From: Paenibacillus caseinilyticus
GTDB taxonomy: Bacteria > Bacillota > Bacilli > Paenibacillales > NBRC-103111
Length of the DNA stretch: 64,000 bases
Assembly: GCF_027533645.1 (NCBI RefSeq)
Contig: NZ_JAQAGY010000028.1
Span: 27,912-91,911 of the forward strand
Reading direction: 5' to 3'
In this document: positions 1 to 8,784 of the stretch, piece by piece
Numbering within the stretch: position 1 is the first letter of the stretch
Layout: every line of letters begins with the position of its first letter
Position numbers and translations under genes: made by a program
Notes under the pieces: generated by a model
Seen by the model: only the letters and a program-made list of their open reading frames with translations
Told to the model about the DNA's origin: nothing
Database searches by the model: none

Positions 1-226
1 TCGCACGCCACAGCTCGAGGGGACGCAAGCGGTGAACGGATTCCACGCCGTAGGTGCGCGACGTCTCTTCCGGGTTCACGGACAGAACGACAGGGTGAAA
101 ATTTACACCCTGTCGTTCCCCTTGTTCCTGCAGCGCCAGCAGAATCGATTGCAGCACGGCCTCGTCACCGCTGTTGTTGAAACCGTAATAGCCGGATATC
201 ACTATTCGTTTGACCGGGGTACCCAA
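1..226 (-). CDS. csaB: CsaB polysaccharide pyruvyl transferase, N-terminal part
   Basis: Only the first 75 codons are inside the window; the gene runs off the left edge. The N-terminus reads KRIVISGYYGFNNSGDEAVL, the nucleotide-binding signature of the CsaB/WcaK pyruvyl transferase family. CsaB adds ketal-pyruvate to secondary cell-wall polysaccharide, the modification bound by SLH domains of S-layer proteins. The chosen start is TTG at 226, nine bases after an AAGGAG box (236-241) that lies inside the end of the upstream gene; the two genes overlap by 25 bp. Functional pairing with the SLH protease at 13270 is inference. The rest of the gene cannot be judged. Confidence 0.88.
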   Translation of the reverse strand, partial: MGTPVKRIVISGYYGFNNSGDEAVLQSILLALQEQGERQGVNFHPVVLSVNPEETSRTYGVESVHRLRPLELWRA

Positions 227-2244
227 CGCTGCCAACTCCTTGTGATGATTTCCCAAACGAGGATCAAGCCGACGCCAATCAGCGTACCAAACCCAAGGCC
301 AAGCAGCACTCGGATCGATGAGATCTGCAGCGGCGTATGGAGATGCGCGAATGTATCGACAATGGAAGCCTGCCCGATGACTCCAGCCAAAATCAGCAGC
401 AGGGCGCTGCGGTATTTATAACTGAGATAAGCACCCAACAGGAACAGCGGATGGGCGAGCAGGAATTCCTTGGTCCGCGGTCTCACCCCAAGCGTATTCT
501 CAAGGAAGGACCGGAAATATTTTTCCCAATCGGAAGCTTGTCCTTCATTGCCTGTTCTTGACAGGTAATAATAGCCGGCAGCGGCCAAGACAGCGGCCGC
601 AATGATCCACAGCACGCTGATATTGGAAGCCAGCATAGCCTTAGCACGCAGCATCCGATCCTTGTAGCTGATATTCTCCTGCATAAAGAGAAGCCAGTAT
701 AATCCGACGATCCCGATAGGAGCCAAGTGCAGCAGACTCACGCCCCGGAACTGCTCCAGCACCAGTGAATATTGAATCTGGTTCAGCAGGCCTACGATGA
801 ACAGCAGGCCCATCACCGAGATCAGGGAAGAGCGGAGAAGCAGGGTAATCGCAAACAGCAGTTTGGATCCTGAAGGCCGTGCGTGCTTTCTTCCGGCTTG
901 CCGAAGTGCGTACATAATCGATAAGCTCGCGGCGCTCGTACCCGCGCTCAAGGCAAGGCCCTGGGCGAACAAGGAGGCGCTCAGCACATATAAACCGGCC
1001 GATCCGACCATTCCAAGCAGGAATACCAATGCCGCAATCTCAGGAATGAAGTAGGACACCATCAGCGCAATAAGCGCTACGCTTCCCGCCCAGACCAGCA
1101 GTTTGGCTGCGCTCTGCCACGAAGAGTGGACAAGCTGGAACGGTTCTGCCGGTGCCATCTTGTATCCAGCCTTGGCGATTCTCGGGATCGCTCCATCCGC
1201 ACCGGTCAACGCTTCGTAGAGCGAGTCAAGCGGATGCAGAATTTTGCCCTTCTCCAAGCTCTTGACGGCTCGGGCGTTCAATAGAATCATACGAATGTTG
1301 CGATCTTTGGCCGCCAGGACGAACCGGTCGGCTACGCCCTGTATACGGCTCTTGAGCTCTTCTGCCGTAATATTCTCGGTGAGCTTCTGCGCATCGTTCT
1401 CCGTGAAGGAATGCAGCCGTACCACATCGTGATGAATGCGCTCAGCCATGCCGTTGAAGCCCCGCTGGGGGGTCTTCTGCATTTCGATCGCCGCGAGCCC
1501 GATCTTGTACTTCAAGAGAAGCTCGCTCATCCCATCGAGACCAGACACGTCCTTCTCGCTGACAAAGCCAGGAACGCTGTCTCCGTCGACGATGATCCTG
1601 CGGACACCCAGATCTTTCATTCTGCCGAGCAGCGCATCCATTCGGGCTGCCTCAAAGGCTCTGCGGTTGGACATCCGGAACACGATCGTGAAGCCTTGCT
1701 CCTTCAGCGTCTCCAGCGTCATCGGATCCGGATCCATGGATTTCAGCACGGCCTCGTCCTTGGACATCTCCAGAAGCAGGCCCGGCTGGCTCTTGTAGCT
1801 CCACGCACGTACGCCAACGCCCAGGTCGCCGAAGGCCTGCCGGATGAGCGGCGCCAGCCTGCGCTCGGACTCGCTGTCCGCGAAGAGCACGTAAGTGAAG
1901 TTCTCGCCAAGTGCTCCAGGCGACTGCGTGAGTACAGAGGCTTCCTGCGAGGAATACACCTGCAGACGGCGGCTGAGCTGAAGTTCATTCAGCGACGATT
2001 CGTATACCGCCAAGGAACCTACCCGATGCTCCTTCAACTTCTGAAGCTGATCGCTTACGAACCGCCGGGGATCCGTCTGCAGATCCGAGATCTCCAGAAG
2101 ATCCCGGTAATCCATGACGAACTCGACCCTGCGGCCCGATCCATCCTCTGTCTGGTACCGTTCATAGGCGATGGCTAGGGAGGCCAGCATCCCGAGGATG
2201 ACCAGCCACCACAGCGCCTTCACCGCCCATTGGTTCAGTCGCAA
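202..2244 (-). CDS. DUF5693 family polytopic membrane protein
   Basis: A 680-residue protein with one N-terminal membrane anchor (about residues 10-30), a large extracytoplasmic region of about 350 residues, and a C-terminal half with many hydrophobic segments. I recognise it as the DUF5693-type protein that commonly sits next to csaB in Bacillales; its biochemical role is unknown to me. The TTG at 2244 is preferred because AAGGAAGG lies just in front of it, while the upstream in-frame TTG at 2274 has no ribosome-binding site. It follows pgcA closely and overlaps csaB, so the three are probably co-transcribed, which suggests a role in surface polysaccharide handling (inference). Confidence 0.75.
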   Translation of the reverse strand: MRLNQWAVKALWWLVILGMLASLAIAYERYQTEDGSGRRVEFVMDYRDLLEISDLQTDPRRFVSDQLQKLKEHRVGSLAVYESSLNELQLSRRLQVYSSQEASVLTQSPGALGENFTYVLFADSESERRLAPLIRQAFGDLGVGVRAWSYKSQPGLLLEMSKDEAVLKSMDPDPMTLETLKEQGFTIVFRMSNRRAFEAARMDALLGRMKDLGVRRIIVDGDSVPGFVSEKDVSGLDGMSELLLKYKIGLAAIEMQKTPQRGFNGMAERIHHDVVRLHSFTENDAQKLTENITAEELKSRIQGVADRFVLAAKDRNIRMILLNARAVKSLEKGKILHPLDSLYEALTGADGAIPRIAKAGYKMAPAEPFQLVHSSWQSAAKLLVWAGSVALIALMVSYFIPEIAALVFLLGMVGSAGLYVLSASLFAQGLALSAGTSAASLSIMYALRQAGRKHARPSGSKLLFAITLLLRSSLISVMGLLFIVGLLNQIQYSLVLEQFRGVSLLHLAPIGIVGLYWLLFMQENISYKDRMLRAKAMLASNISVLWIIAAAVLAAAGYYYLSRTGNEGQASDWEKYFRSFLENTLGVRPRTKEFLLAHPLFLLGAYLSYKYRSALLLILAGVIGQASIVDTFAHLHTPLQISSIRVLLGLGFGTLIGVGLILVWEIITRSWQRWVPRSNE

Positions 2245-2290
2245 ATACCTTCCTTTCAACGCTGTCAGCTCCAAACTTGTTTGTTGTTGG

Positions 2291-4000
2291 TTATTTCTTG
2301 TCCACTCGGCTCATCACGGTCTGTACCAGCTGCTCCAGCGAGCCTGCCGCTCCTTCGGAAGAAGAACTGCGAACCGCGAAGTAGACTTTAATCTTCGGCT
2401 CCGTACCGGAAGGACGCAGCGTGAACCAGGAATCGTCTTCGAGCATGTACTTCAGCACGTTCTCCACCGGCAGACCGTACAGGCCTTGCGAGAAGTCCTC
2501 GACCTTGGTCACCTTGAGTCCGTTGATCTCTGCCGGCGCATTCGTGCGCCAGTCGGTCATGATGTTACCGATCTGCTCGACGCCGTCTTTGCCCTTCAAG
2601 GTACGGGATTCCAGCTTCTCGAGGAAGTAGCCGTGACGCTCGTACAGCTCTTGCAGGACATCGTAGAGCGTCTTGCCTTGACTCTTGTAGTATGCAGCTG
2701 CTTCGCAGATCAGCATCGATGCAATGACCGCGTCCTTGTCCCGGGCATACGTGCCGGCCAGGTAGCCGTAGCTCTCCTCATAGCCGAAGAGGAATGTCGA
2801 TTCGCCCGTTTGCTCATACTGCGTCATCTTCTCGCCGATATATTTAAAACCGGTCAGCGTGTTCACCACCTGGGCACCGTAGTGCTCGGCGATAACCGCA
2901 CCCATCTCGCTGGTCACGATCGTCTTGACGACCACGCCGTTGTCCGGCAGCTCGCCGCGCTCCTTAAGGGAGCTCAGCAGGTAGTCGACCATAATGGCGC
3001 CCGATTGGTTGCCGGAGAGGACAAAATACTCGCCGCTCGGATCCTTGACCACCGCACCCATGCGGTCGCAGTCGGGATCGGTGCCGATAATGATGTCGGC
3101 GCCGATTTTCTTCGCCTCGTTGATCGCCAGCGTGAACGCTTCGCGTTCTTCCGGATTCGGCGATTTCACGGTGGAGAAGTTGGCATCCGGCTGTTCCTGC
3201 TCGGCCACCACGTGCACCTGCGTAAAGCCTGCGCCAGCGAGTGCCGCACGTACGGACAGATTGCCGGCGCCATGCAGCGGCGTGAATACGATACGGAATT
3301 CGTCCGCCGTCTCTTGGATGAGCTGCTTGTTGCGGCTCACGGCAGTCACGGCACGGATGTACTCGTCATCCACCGCTTGTCCGATCCACTGCAGCAGGCC
3401 GGCTTTCTCCGCTTCCGCACGGGAAGCCCGTTTGACATCGGCGAATGCCTGAACGCCGCGGATCTGCTCGATAACCTGCTCGGCCTGATGCGGCACAAGC
3501 TGTCCGCCGTCATTGCCGTAGACTTTGTAGCCGTTATACTCCGGCGGGTTATGGCTCGCCGTGATGACGACGCCCGCATCCGCCTTAAGGTAGCGCACAG
3601 CGAACGAAAGCTCAGGCGTGGTGCGGAGCGATTCGAATACATAAGCCTTGATGCCGTTGCCGGCGAGTACTTTTGCTGTTTCGAGAGCGAACTCAGGCGA
3701 TTGGTTGCGGGAGTCGTAAGCGATGACGACGGAAGGCTGTTCCTTGCCCGCTGTCTCCAGCAGGAATTGTGCCAACCCTTGCGTCGCGCGGGCCACTGTA
3801 TAAGCGTTGATCCGGTTCGTCCCCGCGCCGATCACTCCGCGCAGACCCCCGGTGCCGAACTCCAGGTCGCGGTAGAAGCGGTCCTCGATTTCCTTGGCAT
3901 CGCTGCCGATGGAACGGAGTTCCTCCTTCGTCGCCGCATCAATGGCCGCATCCCCCAGCCAAAGCTCATACTGCTCTTGTACCCGTGTTTGTGTGTTCAT
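2291..4000 (-). CDS. pgcA: Phosphoglucomutase/phosphomannomutase (PgcA type)
   Basis: A 569-residue alpha-D-phosphohexomutase that interconverts glucose 6-phosphate and glucose 1-phosphate, the precursor of UDP-glucose for teichoic acid and glycolipid synthesis. The active-site loop TASHNPPEYNGYK places the phosphoserine at about residue 149, and the metal-binding loop reads TDPDCDR around residue 305. The C-terminal RPSGTEPKIKVY motif is the phosphate-binding loop. The ATG at 4000 is chosen because GGAGGAGA stands directly upstream; an in-frame ATG at 4021 would overlap that box. Length matches Bacillus PgcA. It heads the run toward DUF5693 and csaB, in keeping with sugar supply for the wall. 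Confidence 0.93.
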   Translation of the reverse strand: MNTQTRVQEQYELWLGDAAIDAATKEELRSIGSDAKEIEDRFYRDLEFGTGGLRGVIGAGTNRINAYTVARATQGLAQFLLETAGKEQPSVVIAYDSRNQSPEFALETAKVLAGNGIKAYVFESLRTTPELSFAVRYLKADAGVVITASHNPPEYNGYKVYGNDGGQLVPHQAEQVIEQIRGVQAFADVKRASRAEAEKAGLLQWIGQAVDDEYIRAVTAVSRNKQLIQETADEFRIVFTPLHGAGNLSVRAALAGAGFTQVHVVAEQEQPDANFSTVKSPNPEEREAFTLAINEAKKIGADIIIGTDPDCDRMGAVVKDPSGEYFVLSGNQSGAIMVDYLLSSLKERGELPDNGVVVKTIVTSEMGAVIAEHYGAQVVNTLTGFKYIGEKMTQYEQTGESTFLFGYEESYGYLAGTYARDKDAVIASMLICEAAAYYKSQGKTLYDVLQELYERHGYFLEKLESRTLKGKDGVEQIGNIMTDWRTNAPAEINGLKVTKVEDFSQGLYGLPVENVLKYMLEDDSWFTLRPSGTEPKIKVYFAVRSSSSEGAAGSLEQLVQTVMSRVDKK

Positions 4001-4060
4001 CGTAATCTCTCCTCCACCCATGATTGGTTGTGTCTATGTATGTGAATTCTGGTCGGCCGC

Positions 4061-4495
4061 TTATTGATGAGGATCCTTCAGGGCGAACATGAGCTCTCCC
4101 TCGGCCACGACTTTGTCGCCAACGCGGGCGACGGCTTGTCCTCGGCCGAAGGGACCTTTGGCCCGTGTGATGACCACCTCGAGGGTCAGCGTGTCTCCCG
4201 GAAGAACTTGATCACGGAACCGGAAGTTATCGATCCCTGCGAAGAATCCGATTTTGCCGCGGTTCACTTCGAGGCTCAGCATCGCAACCGAACCGACCTG
4301 CGCCAAAGCTTCGACGATGAGTACGCCCGGCATAACCGGGTACCCCGGAAAATGTCCCGGGAAGAAAGGTTCGTTGATCGTCACATTTTTGAGTCCGGTT
4401 GCTCTCACACCGGGTTCGAGCTCCAGAATCCGGTCTACGAGAAGGAATGGGTAGCGGTGAGGGATAATTTCCTGAATTTGTTTAGCGTCTAGCAA
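4061..4495 (-). CDS. fabZ: 3-hydroxyacyl-ACP dehydratase FabZ
   Basis: A 144-residue hot-dog-fold enzyme that removes water from 3-hydroxyacyl-ACP in type II fatty acid elongation in the cytoplasm. IIPHRYPFLLVDRI at the N-terminus and GHFPGYPVMPGVLIVEALAQ carry the catalytic His and Glu. The start is TTG at 4495: AAGGAG lies eight bases upstream, and the resulting start MLDAKQIQEIIPHRYP matches FabZ N-termini. An in-frame ATG at 4513 precedes that box and is less likely. In B. subtilis fabZ is also downstream of flhO-flhP, so the order is conserved apart from the two genes interposed here. Confidence 0.95.
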   Translation of the reverse strand: MLDAKQIQEIIPHRYPFLLVDRILELEPGVRATGLKNVTINEPFFPGHFPGYPVMPGVLIVEALAQVGSVAMLSLEVNRGKIGFFAGIDNFRFRDQVLPGDTLTLEVVITRAKGPFGRGQAVARVGDKVVAEGELMFALKDPHQ

Positions 4496-4590
4496 AGGTA
4501 TTGCTCCTTCCATCGGAGTATAAAAAAGGGGGTGATGACTTAGACTAACAAAGTCCCTTCATGATCTGCAGTAATGAAGGTTGATATAAG

Positions 4591-4650
4591 GGAGCTTATG
4601 TTCACGCGAACGGTCTGCATCCGGCGGACCTGAACATGAGCTCCTTTTTA
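4591..4650 (+). repeat. Long imperfect hairpin followed by a T-run, no gene in front
   Basis: Arms 4591-4604 and 4631-4644 pair over 14 bp with one G-U wobble; a nested 7-bp stem (GGTCTGC with GCGGACC) fills the loop, and TTTTTA follows on the plus strand. In plus orientation it has the form of an intrinsic terminator, but no plus-strand gene precedes it. On the minus strand there is no U-run after the stem. The rest of 4496-4695 holds a second 7-bp inverted repeat (CCTTCAT/ATGAAGG, about 4558-4582) and no gene that I can see. Confidence 0.55.
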
Positions 4651-4695
4651 TCCATGGCCGGCAGTTCTCTGCCCCGCTTGAGCGCAGTTCCCTGT

Positions 4696-5238
4696 CTACC
4701 ATGGTTCATTCAAAGAATCAGACTTGCTGCTGCGCTTATGTAAGAGGTTAAATTGAAGGATATAGATGATAGAGGTTAGGATGGACACCGAGATGACGAA
4801 CCATAAGTAAGCGTGGGCGTGGGGGAGCCGGAACACAATCAGGAGAATCGCCACGTAATACAAAACGGTCGTCAGTTTGCCCATGGCGTTGGCGGGAACG
4901 GTTTTTTTGCCCCGGAAATGAAAGTAAGCCGATCCGGCGATCATGCCGGCATCCCGCAGGAACATCGCGCAGGCCGCCTGCCACGAGATCATCTGCGAGA
5001 AAACGAGCGACAAAATGACCGTAATCATCATCGATTTATCGGCTAAAGGATCCAATACGCTTCCAAGGTCGGTAACCAAGCCGCGGCGGCGGGCGATATA
5101 CCCGTCGAGCACATCGGTCGCTCCCGCAAGAAGCAGAACGAAAAAGGCGGTCCTCATATACCCGGCCCCGAATACAACGAGGTATGCCGGTATCAATGCA
5201 AAGCGGCATAAGGTGAGTATATTCGGCACATTCCACAC
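4696..5238 (-). CDS. CDP-alcohol phosphatidyltransferase (PgsA-like)
   Basis: About 180 residues with several membrane segments. The family signature D-G-x2-A-R-x8-G-x3-D-x3-D is complete: it begins at DGYIARRRG and ends in GSVLDPLADK. These enzymes displace CMP from CDP-diacylglycerol with an alcohol, giving phosphatidylglycerol phosphate or a related phospholipid at the membrane. I favour the GTG at 5238 (start MWNVPNILTLCR), eight bases after AGGGGG and matching PgsA N-termini; an in-frame ATG at 5301 would add a Cys-rich leader. In B. subtilis pgsA lies elsewhere, so this may be a paralogue; its alcohol substrate cannot be told from the sequence. Confidence 0.82.
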   Translation of the reverse strand: MWNVPNILTLCRFALIPAYLVVFGAGYMRTAFFVLLLAGATDVLDGYIARRRGLVTDLGSVLDPLADKSMMITVILSLVFSQMISWQAACAMFLRDAGMIAGSAYFHFRGKKTVPANAMGKLTTVLYYVAILLIVFRLPHAHAYLWFVISVSILTSIIYILQFNLLHKRSSKSDSLNEPW

Positions 5239-5332
5239 ACACGGGTCCCCCTTATGGAAACAGCAAACCGGCGATTGTTCGCTCTCTGTTCTCTTTCGCA
5301 TCTATTCCCATCCATTCATTATACCTTTATCA

Positions 5333-5369
5333 GGAAAAAAATAAAACTCCCCTGGTTCGGAGAGTTTTC
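5333..5369 (-). terminator. Intrinsic terminator after the EpuA-type gene
   Basis: On the minus strand AAAACTC pairs with GAGTTTT around a GC-rich loop, followed by ATTTTTTT. It lies a few bases past the stop codon at 5382 and should end the spoIIID-mbl-flhO-flhP run. Confidence 0.8.
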
Positions 5370-5381
5370 ATGAGTTCCTAT

Positions 5382-5621
5382 TCAGTTTGCGGCAAACACC
5401 AAATCGAACAAATGGCGCCATGTACCGAGATCCCAGACATCCTTGAAGTCCCCATGGCCGATGACGGCATAACCGATGGCAAGTCCTGCGAACAGGGCTG
5501 CCATACAGATCAGAGGAATCCATGTCCATTTCACTATGGTGAACAGAATTTTCTTCCACCTCGGGGACAGGGCAGGCGCCTTCTCTGGATTATCGTTCAA
5601 GACTCCTACCTCGCTTTGCAA
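5382..5621 (-). CDS. EpuA-type small membrane protein (annotated as RNA polymerase beta-subunit-like)
   Basis: A 79-residue protein with a basic N-terminal stretch (PRWKKILFTIVK), one membrane segment, and the C-terminal motif GYAVIGHGDFKDVWDLGTW typical of the small EpuA family. Databases often label this family 'DNA-directed RNA polymerase subunit beta', but it is a single-pass membrane protein of unknown role. TTG at 5621 follows GGAGG by ten bases; a GTG at 5642 is also open but has the box behind it. It is the last gene of the run that includes mbl, flhO and flhP, so a link to envelope or flagellar assembly is possible but unproven. Confidence 0.75.
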   Translation of the reverse strand: MQSEVGVLNDNPEKAPALSPRWKKILFTIVKWTWIPLICMAALFAGLAIGYAVIGHGDFKDVWDLGTWRHLFDLVFAAN

Positions 5622-5702
5622 CGTTCCCTGGCCTCCTTCCACCTTCTTGCTTAGGCCGGCGCCGGAAGCCGCCGGAAGAACCGTGCCTCCGGCAATGCTT
5701 GC

Positions 5703-6575
5703 TTATGCGCGCAGGTTATTGGCCAGGTTCATCATTTGATCGGCAGACGAAATCGCCCGGGAGTTGAGCTGGAATGCCCGTTGAACCGTCAGCATTTCCG
5801 TCATTTCATCCGACAGGTTCACATTGGACTGCTCGAGGAAGCCCTGCCGAACCGTAATCGGGTCTACCGCATTGTTGGCCGCGGTCACCGTCTGGAGGAT
5901 CTCATCCCGCTGCTGCTGCGTGATATTGCCCGGAAGTCCATAGAGGTTGTCGCCGATCTGCTCGAGCAGCTGCGGACGGACCACACGAACCATTTTCAGC
6001 TGACCGGCCTGCACCGGAGCCTCAGCTGGTTGCGCATCGTTATAAGCCATAATAACACCATTAGCCTCAATCTGCACGCGGCGCCCCTCCGGAATCCGGA
6101 TCGGCTGGTTGTCCGCTCCCATCACGTAATGGCCGTCTTTGGTCGTCAGGAACGCCCTCGGGTCGGCCGGATCCGTCGACTTGGACAATTCGAATGCACC
6201 ATTGCGCGTCCACCGGGTAGTCGTAGTGGCATTGCCGGTCTCGTCCTGCCCGTTCGTCGAAATCTCGAAGAGCCCGCTGCCCTCAATCGCCGTATCAAGC
6301 GGATTATCGGTGGTCTGCAGCGATCCCTGCGCCAAGTTCAGCTGGGCTGCCACCATCTTGGCACCCCATCCTTGGCCATACCCGAGCGGCGTCAGCCGTC
6401 CCGTCTTCTCGAAGTTCTTCGGCTGTTCCTTCACGCTTGTCAGAACGTCCTGGAACGACGCTTCGCGGCGCTTGTATCCTGTCGTATTCACATTGGCGAT
6501 ATTGTTGGCGACAAGGTCGAGTTTCTGCTGCAGCGAATGCATCGATACGGAAGAGTTGATCATCGAGTTATTCAA
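5703..6575 (-). CDS. flhP: Flagellar hook-basal body (rod) protein FlhP
   Basis: A 290-residue FlgG-family rod protein. The N-terminus LQQKLDLVANNIANVNTTGY is the flagellar rod-family signature, and the C-terminal EMLTVQRAFQLNSRAIS is the matching coiled segment by which rod subunits pack. It is exported through the flagellar secretion apparatus and builds the distal rod. The start is TTG at 6575, eight bases after GGAGG. It lies directly downstream of flhO, the same order as in B. subtilis. The presence of both genes argues that the organism is flagellated. Confidence 0.92.
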   Translation of the reverse strand: MNNSMINSSVSMHSLQQKLDLVANNIANVNTTGYKRREASFQDVLTSVKEQPKNFEKTGRLTPLGYGQGWGAKMVAAQLNLAQGSLQTTDNPLDTAIEGSGLFEISTNGQDETGNATTTTRWTRNGAFELSKSTDPADPRAFLTTKDGHYVMGADNQPIRIPEGRRVQIEANGVIMAYNDAQPAEAPVQAGQLKMVRVVRPQLLEQIGDNLYGLPGNITQQQRDEILQTVTAANNAVDPITVRQGFLEQSNVNLSDEMTEMLTVQRAFQLNSRAISSADQMMNLANNLRA

Positions 6576-6672
6576 AGGGGATTCCTCCTGTACTCATGTA
6601 TTCTACTTATATCGGCTTGTCCTGCTCAAACTGTGAATGGTCCCGTCATTACGCACGTCATACGATCGGATA

Positions 6673-7572
6673 TTATACGCGGCCTACGTCGTTCGCGGCC
6701 TTCTCCATGCTCTTGTCGTAGAACTGGATCATCTTCTGGTTGGCTTCATAGGCACGCAGGGCGGACATCATGTCCACCATGGACTGGCCTGAATCCACAT
6801 TGGAGCGTTCCACGAATCCCTGGCGCACTTCGAACTGCTCCTGGGGTCCGGCCGGTTGGGCCATCGCCTGCGCTTCCCCGTCGAGGCGGTACAATCCGTT
6901 GCCCTCGCGTACGAGCTGGTTCGGATCTTCCACACGGGTAATCATCATCGAGAGCGGCTGTCCGTTCGCCCCGTTGATCGGGCGTCCGTCGACGTTCGTG
7001 AACTGGCCGTTCCGGGTAATCCGGAAGTTCGTCACCGGCGTGCCCCCATCCATCAGCACGATAGGCTGTCCATCGCTGCCGAGCACCGCGTGCGCTTCGG
7101 AGTCGATCAACTGGCCGTTCGCATCGAGCGAGAATTTGCCGTTAAGGGAGTAACGGGACTCGCCTGAGGCATTCTGGATCGTGAAGAACGCCTGCGGCTG
7201 TGCGACCCGCTCCCCGTTCTCGTCGACGTACTTGCCGGACGAATCGAACCGGGCGCCGGGTACCTGCATATTGGATACCAGAGCGAAGTCGAACGGATTG
7301 TTCGTTTCTTGAAGATCGCCTTGGGCATTCAGAGACACATTCTCCTCTGCCAAGACGCCTGTATGAATGCGGCCCAAGGTTCTGGTACCGGCCGCTGCGC
7401 CCGTATTGTCATCGCGCGTACGCTCAATGAGCACTTCGGGGAACGACCGGTTGATTCCGTTGCCGCCTTTGAAGCCAGGCGTATTCAGGTTGGCGATGTT
7501 GTTGGTCACGATGTCGTGTTTACGCTGCTGGGCGATCATGCCGGATGCGGCAGTATACAGGCCTCTTAACAT
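6673..7572 (-). CDS. flhO: Flagellar hook-basal body (rod) protein FlhO
   Basis: A 299-residue FlgF/FlgG-like rod protein. MLRGLYTAASGMIAQQRKHD and TNNIANLNTPGFKG form the N-terminal rod signature; the C-terminus VDMMSALRAYEANQKMIQFY is the conserved partner helix. The ATG at 7572 follows AGGAGG by eleven bases, and only 15 bp separate it from mbl. Together with FlhP it should form the distal rod of the flagellum outside the membrane. Length and order match B. subtilis. I see no clear sigma-D promoter in front, so it may rely on read-through from mbl. Confidence 0.92.
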   Translation of the reverse strand: MLRGLYTAASGMIAQQRKHDIVTNNIANLNTPGFKGGNGINRSFPEVLIERTRDDNTGAAAGTRTLGRIHTGVLAEENVSLNAQGDLQETNNPFDFALVSNMQVPGARFDSSGKYVDENGERVAQPQAFFTIQNASGESRYSLNGKFSLDANGQLIDSEAHAVLGSDGQPIVLMDGGTPVTNFRITRNGQFTNVDGRPINGANGQPLSMMITRVEDPNQLVREGNGLYRLDGEAQAMAQPAGPQEQFEVRQGFVERSNVDSGQSMVDMMSALRAYEANQKMIQFYDKSMEKAANDVGRV

Positions 7573-7587
7573 GGGGTTGTATGCCTC

Positions 7588-8586
7588 CTAAAATTTGCGT
7601 TTGGATACCTTGTCTAAGTTGTCGAGCATAATACCCGTACCTTTTACCACACAATGCATCGGATCTTCCGCGATGAGAACGGGAACCTTAAGCTCGTCCG
7701 CCAGCAGTTGGTCGATGCCGTGAAGCAGCGCGCCGCCACCCGTCAGGATGACGCCGCGGTCGATAATGTCCGCCGAGAGTTCCGGCGGCGTCCGCTCCAG
7801 CACGCTCTTCGCTGCGGCCACAATGTTCGCGACCGACTCGTCGAGCGCTTCCTGAATTTCCTGCGAATTGATGGTCATTGTCAGCGGAAGTCCGCTCACC
7901 ATATCCCGGCCGCGGATGTCCATCGTCTCTTTCTTCCCTTCGGGATGAACCGTGCCGATCCGCATCTTGATGTCCTCGCTGGTCCGTTCGCCGATCAGCA
8001 GCTTGTACTTGCTCTTGATATATTTCATGATGGAAGAATCGAACTTGTCCCCCGCGATTTTAATGGAAGAGGAGGTGACGATGTCGCCCATGGACAGAAC
8101 CGCCACATCCGTCGTCCCTCCGCCGATATCCACGACCATATTCCCGCTCGGCTGGTATATGTCCATGCCTGCGCCGATGGCCGCCGCTTTCGGTTCCTCT
8201 TCCAAGAATACTTCCCGCGCTCCGCTCCGTTCGGCAGCTTCCCTGATGGCCTTCTGCTCCACGGACGTGATGTTGGTCGGAGCGCAGATGAGAATGCGCG
8301 GGTGTGAGTACCAATTCCTCCCTCCCACCTTATTAATAAAGTATTTCAGCATCAGTTCGGTAATTTCAAAGTCGGCAATGACCCCGTCCTTCAGAGGACG
8401 GATCGCCACAATATTGCCCGGTGTACGCCCCACCATGCGGAATGCTTCTTCTCCGACGGCCAGTACCCGTTTTCCATCGCTCTCAATGGCGACGACGGAC
8501 GGCTCATCGAGTACCACGCCCCGTCCTTTAACATGAATCAGAACGTTCGCAGTCCCGAGGTCAATGCCGATATCCTTGCTTAACAT
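7588..8586 (-). CDS. mbl: Rod-shape actin homologue Mbl
   Basis: A 332-residue MreB-family bacterial actin that guides cylindrical wall synthesis at the membrane. The phosphate-1 loop DIGIDLGTANVLIHVKGRG, the VVDIGGGTTDVAVLSMGDIV phosphate-2 loop and the C-terminal GGGALLHGIDQ adenosine motif are complete. Residues such as CAPTNITSVEQKAIREAAE and the PMHCVVKGTGIMLDN end resemble Mbl more than MreB or MreBH. The ATG at 8586 follows AGGGAGG by eight bases. It sits between spoIIID and flhO exactly as in B. subtilis. Confidence 0.93.
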   Translation of the reverse strand: MLSKDIGIDLGTANVLIHVKGRGVVLDEPSVVAIESDGKRVLAVGEEAFRMVGRTPGNIVAIRPLKDGVIADFEITELMLKYFINKVGGRNWYSHPRILICAPTNITSVEQKAIREAAERSGAREVFLEEEPKAAAIGAGMDIYQPSGNMVVDIGGGTTDVAVLSMGDIVTSSSIKIAGDKFDSSIMKYIKSKYKLLIGERTSEDIKMRIGTVHPEGKKETMDIRGRDMVSGLPLTMTINSQEIQEALDESVANIVAAAKSVLERTPPELSADIIDRGVILTGGGALLHGIDQLLADELKVPVLIAEDPMHCVVKGTGIMLDNLDKVSKRKF

Positions 8587-8784
8587 CCAATAATCCTCCC
8601 TAGCCAACCGTCCGTCTTTCCTACAATTTCAGAAGCGGCACAACATGATATACAAGATGATATACGCTTATAAGGTACATTCGCCATGAGTTCGCAAAAT
8701 CCTTTTTTTCATGAACGATTTTTCGACAAATATCGCTTCGCTTCCGGCCGGTCAGGGGAGGGGTGCAGAGAGCGGGTTTCTGGC

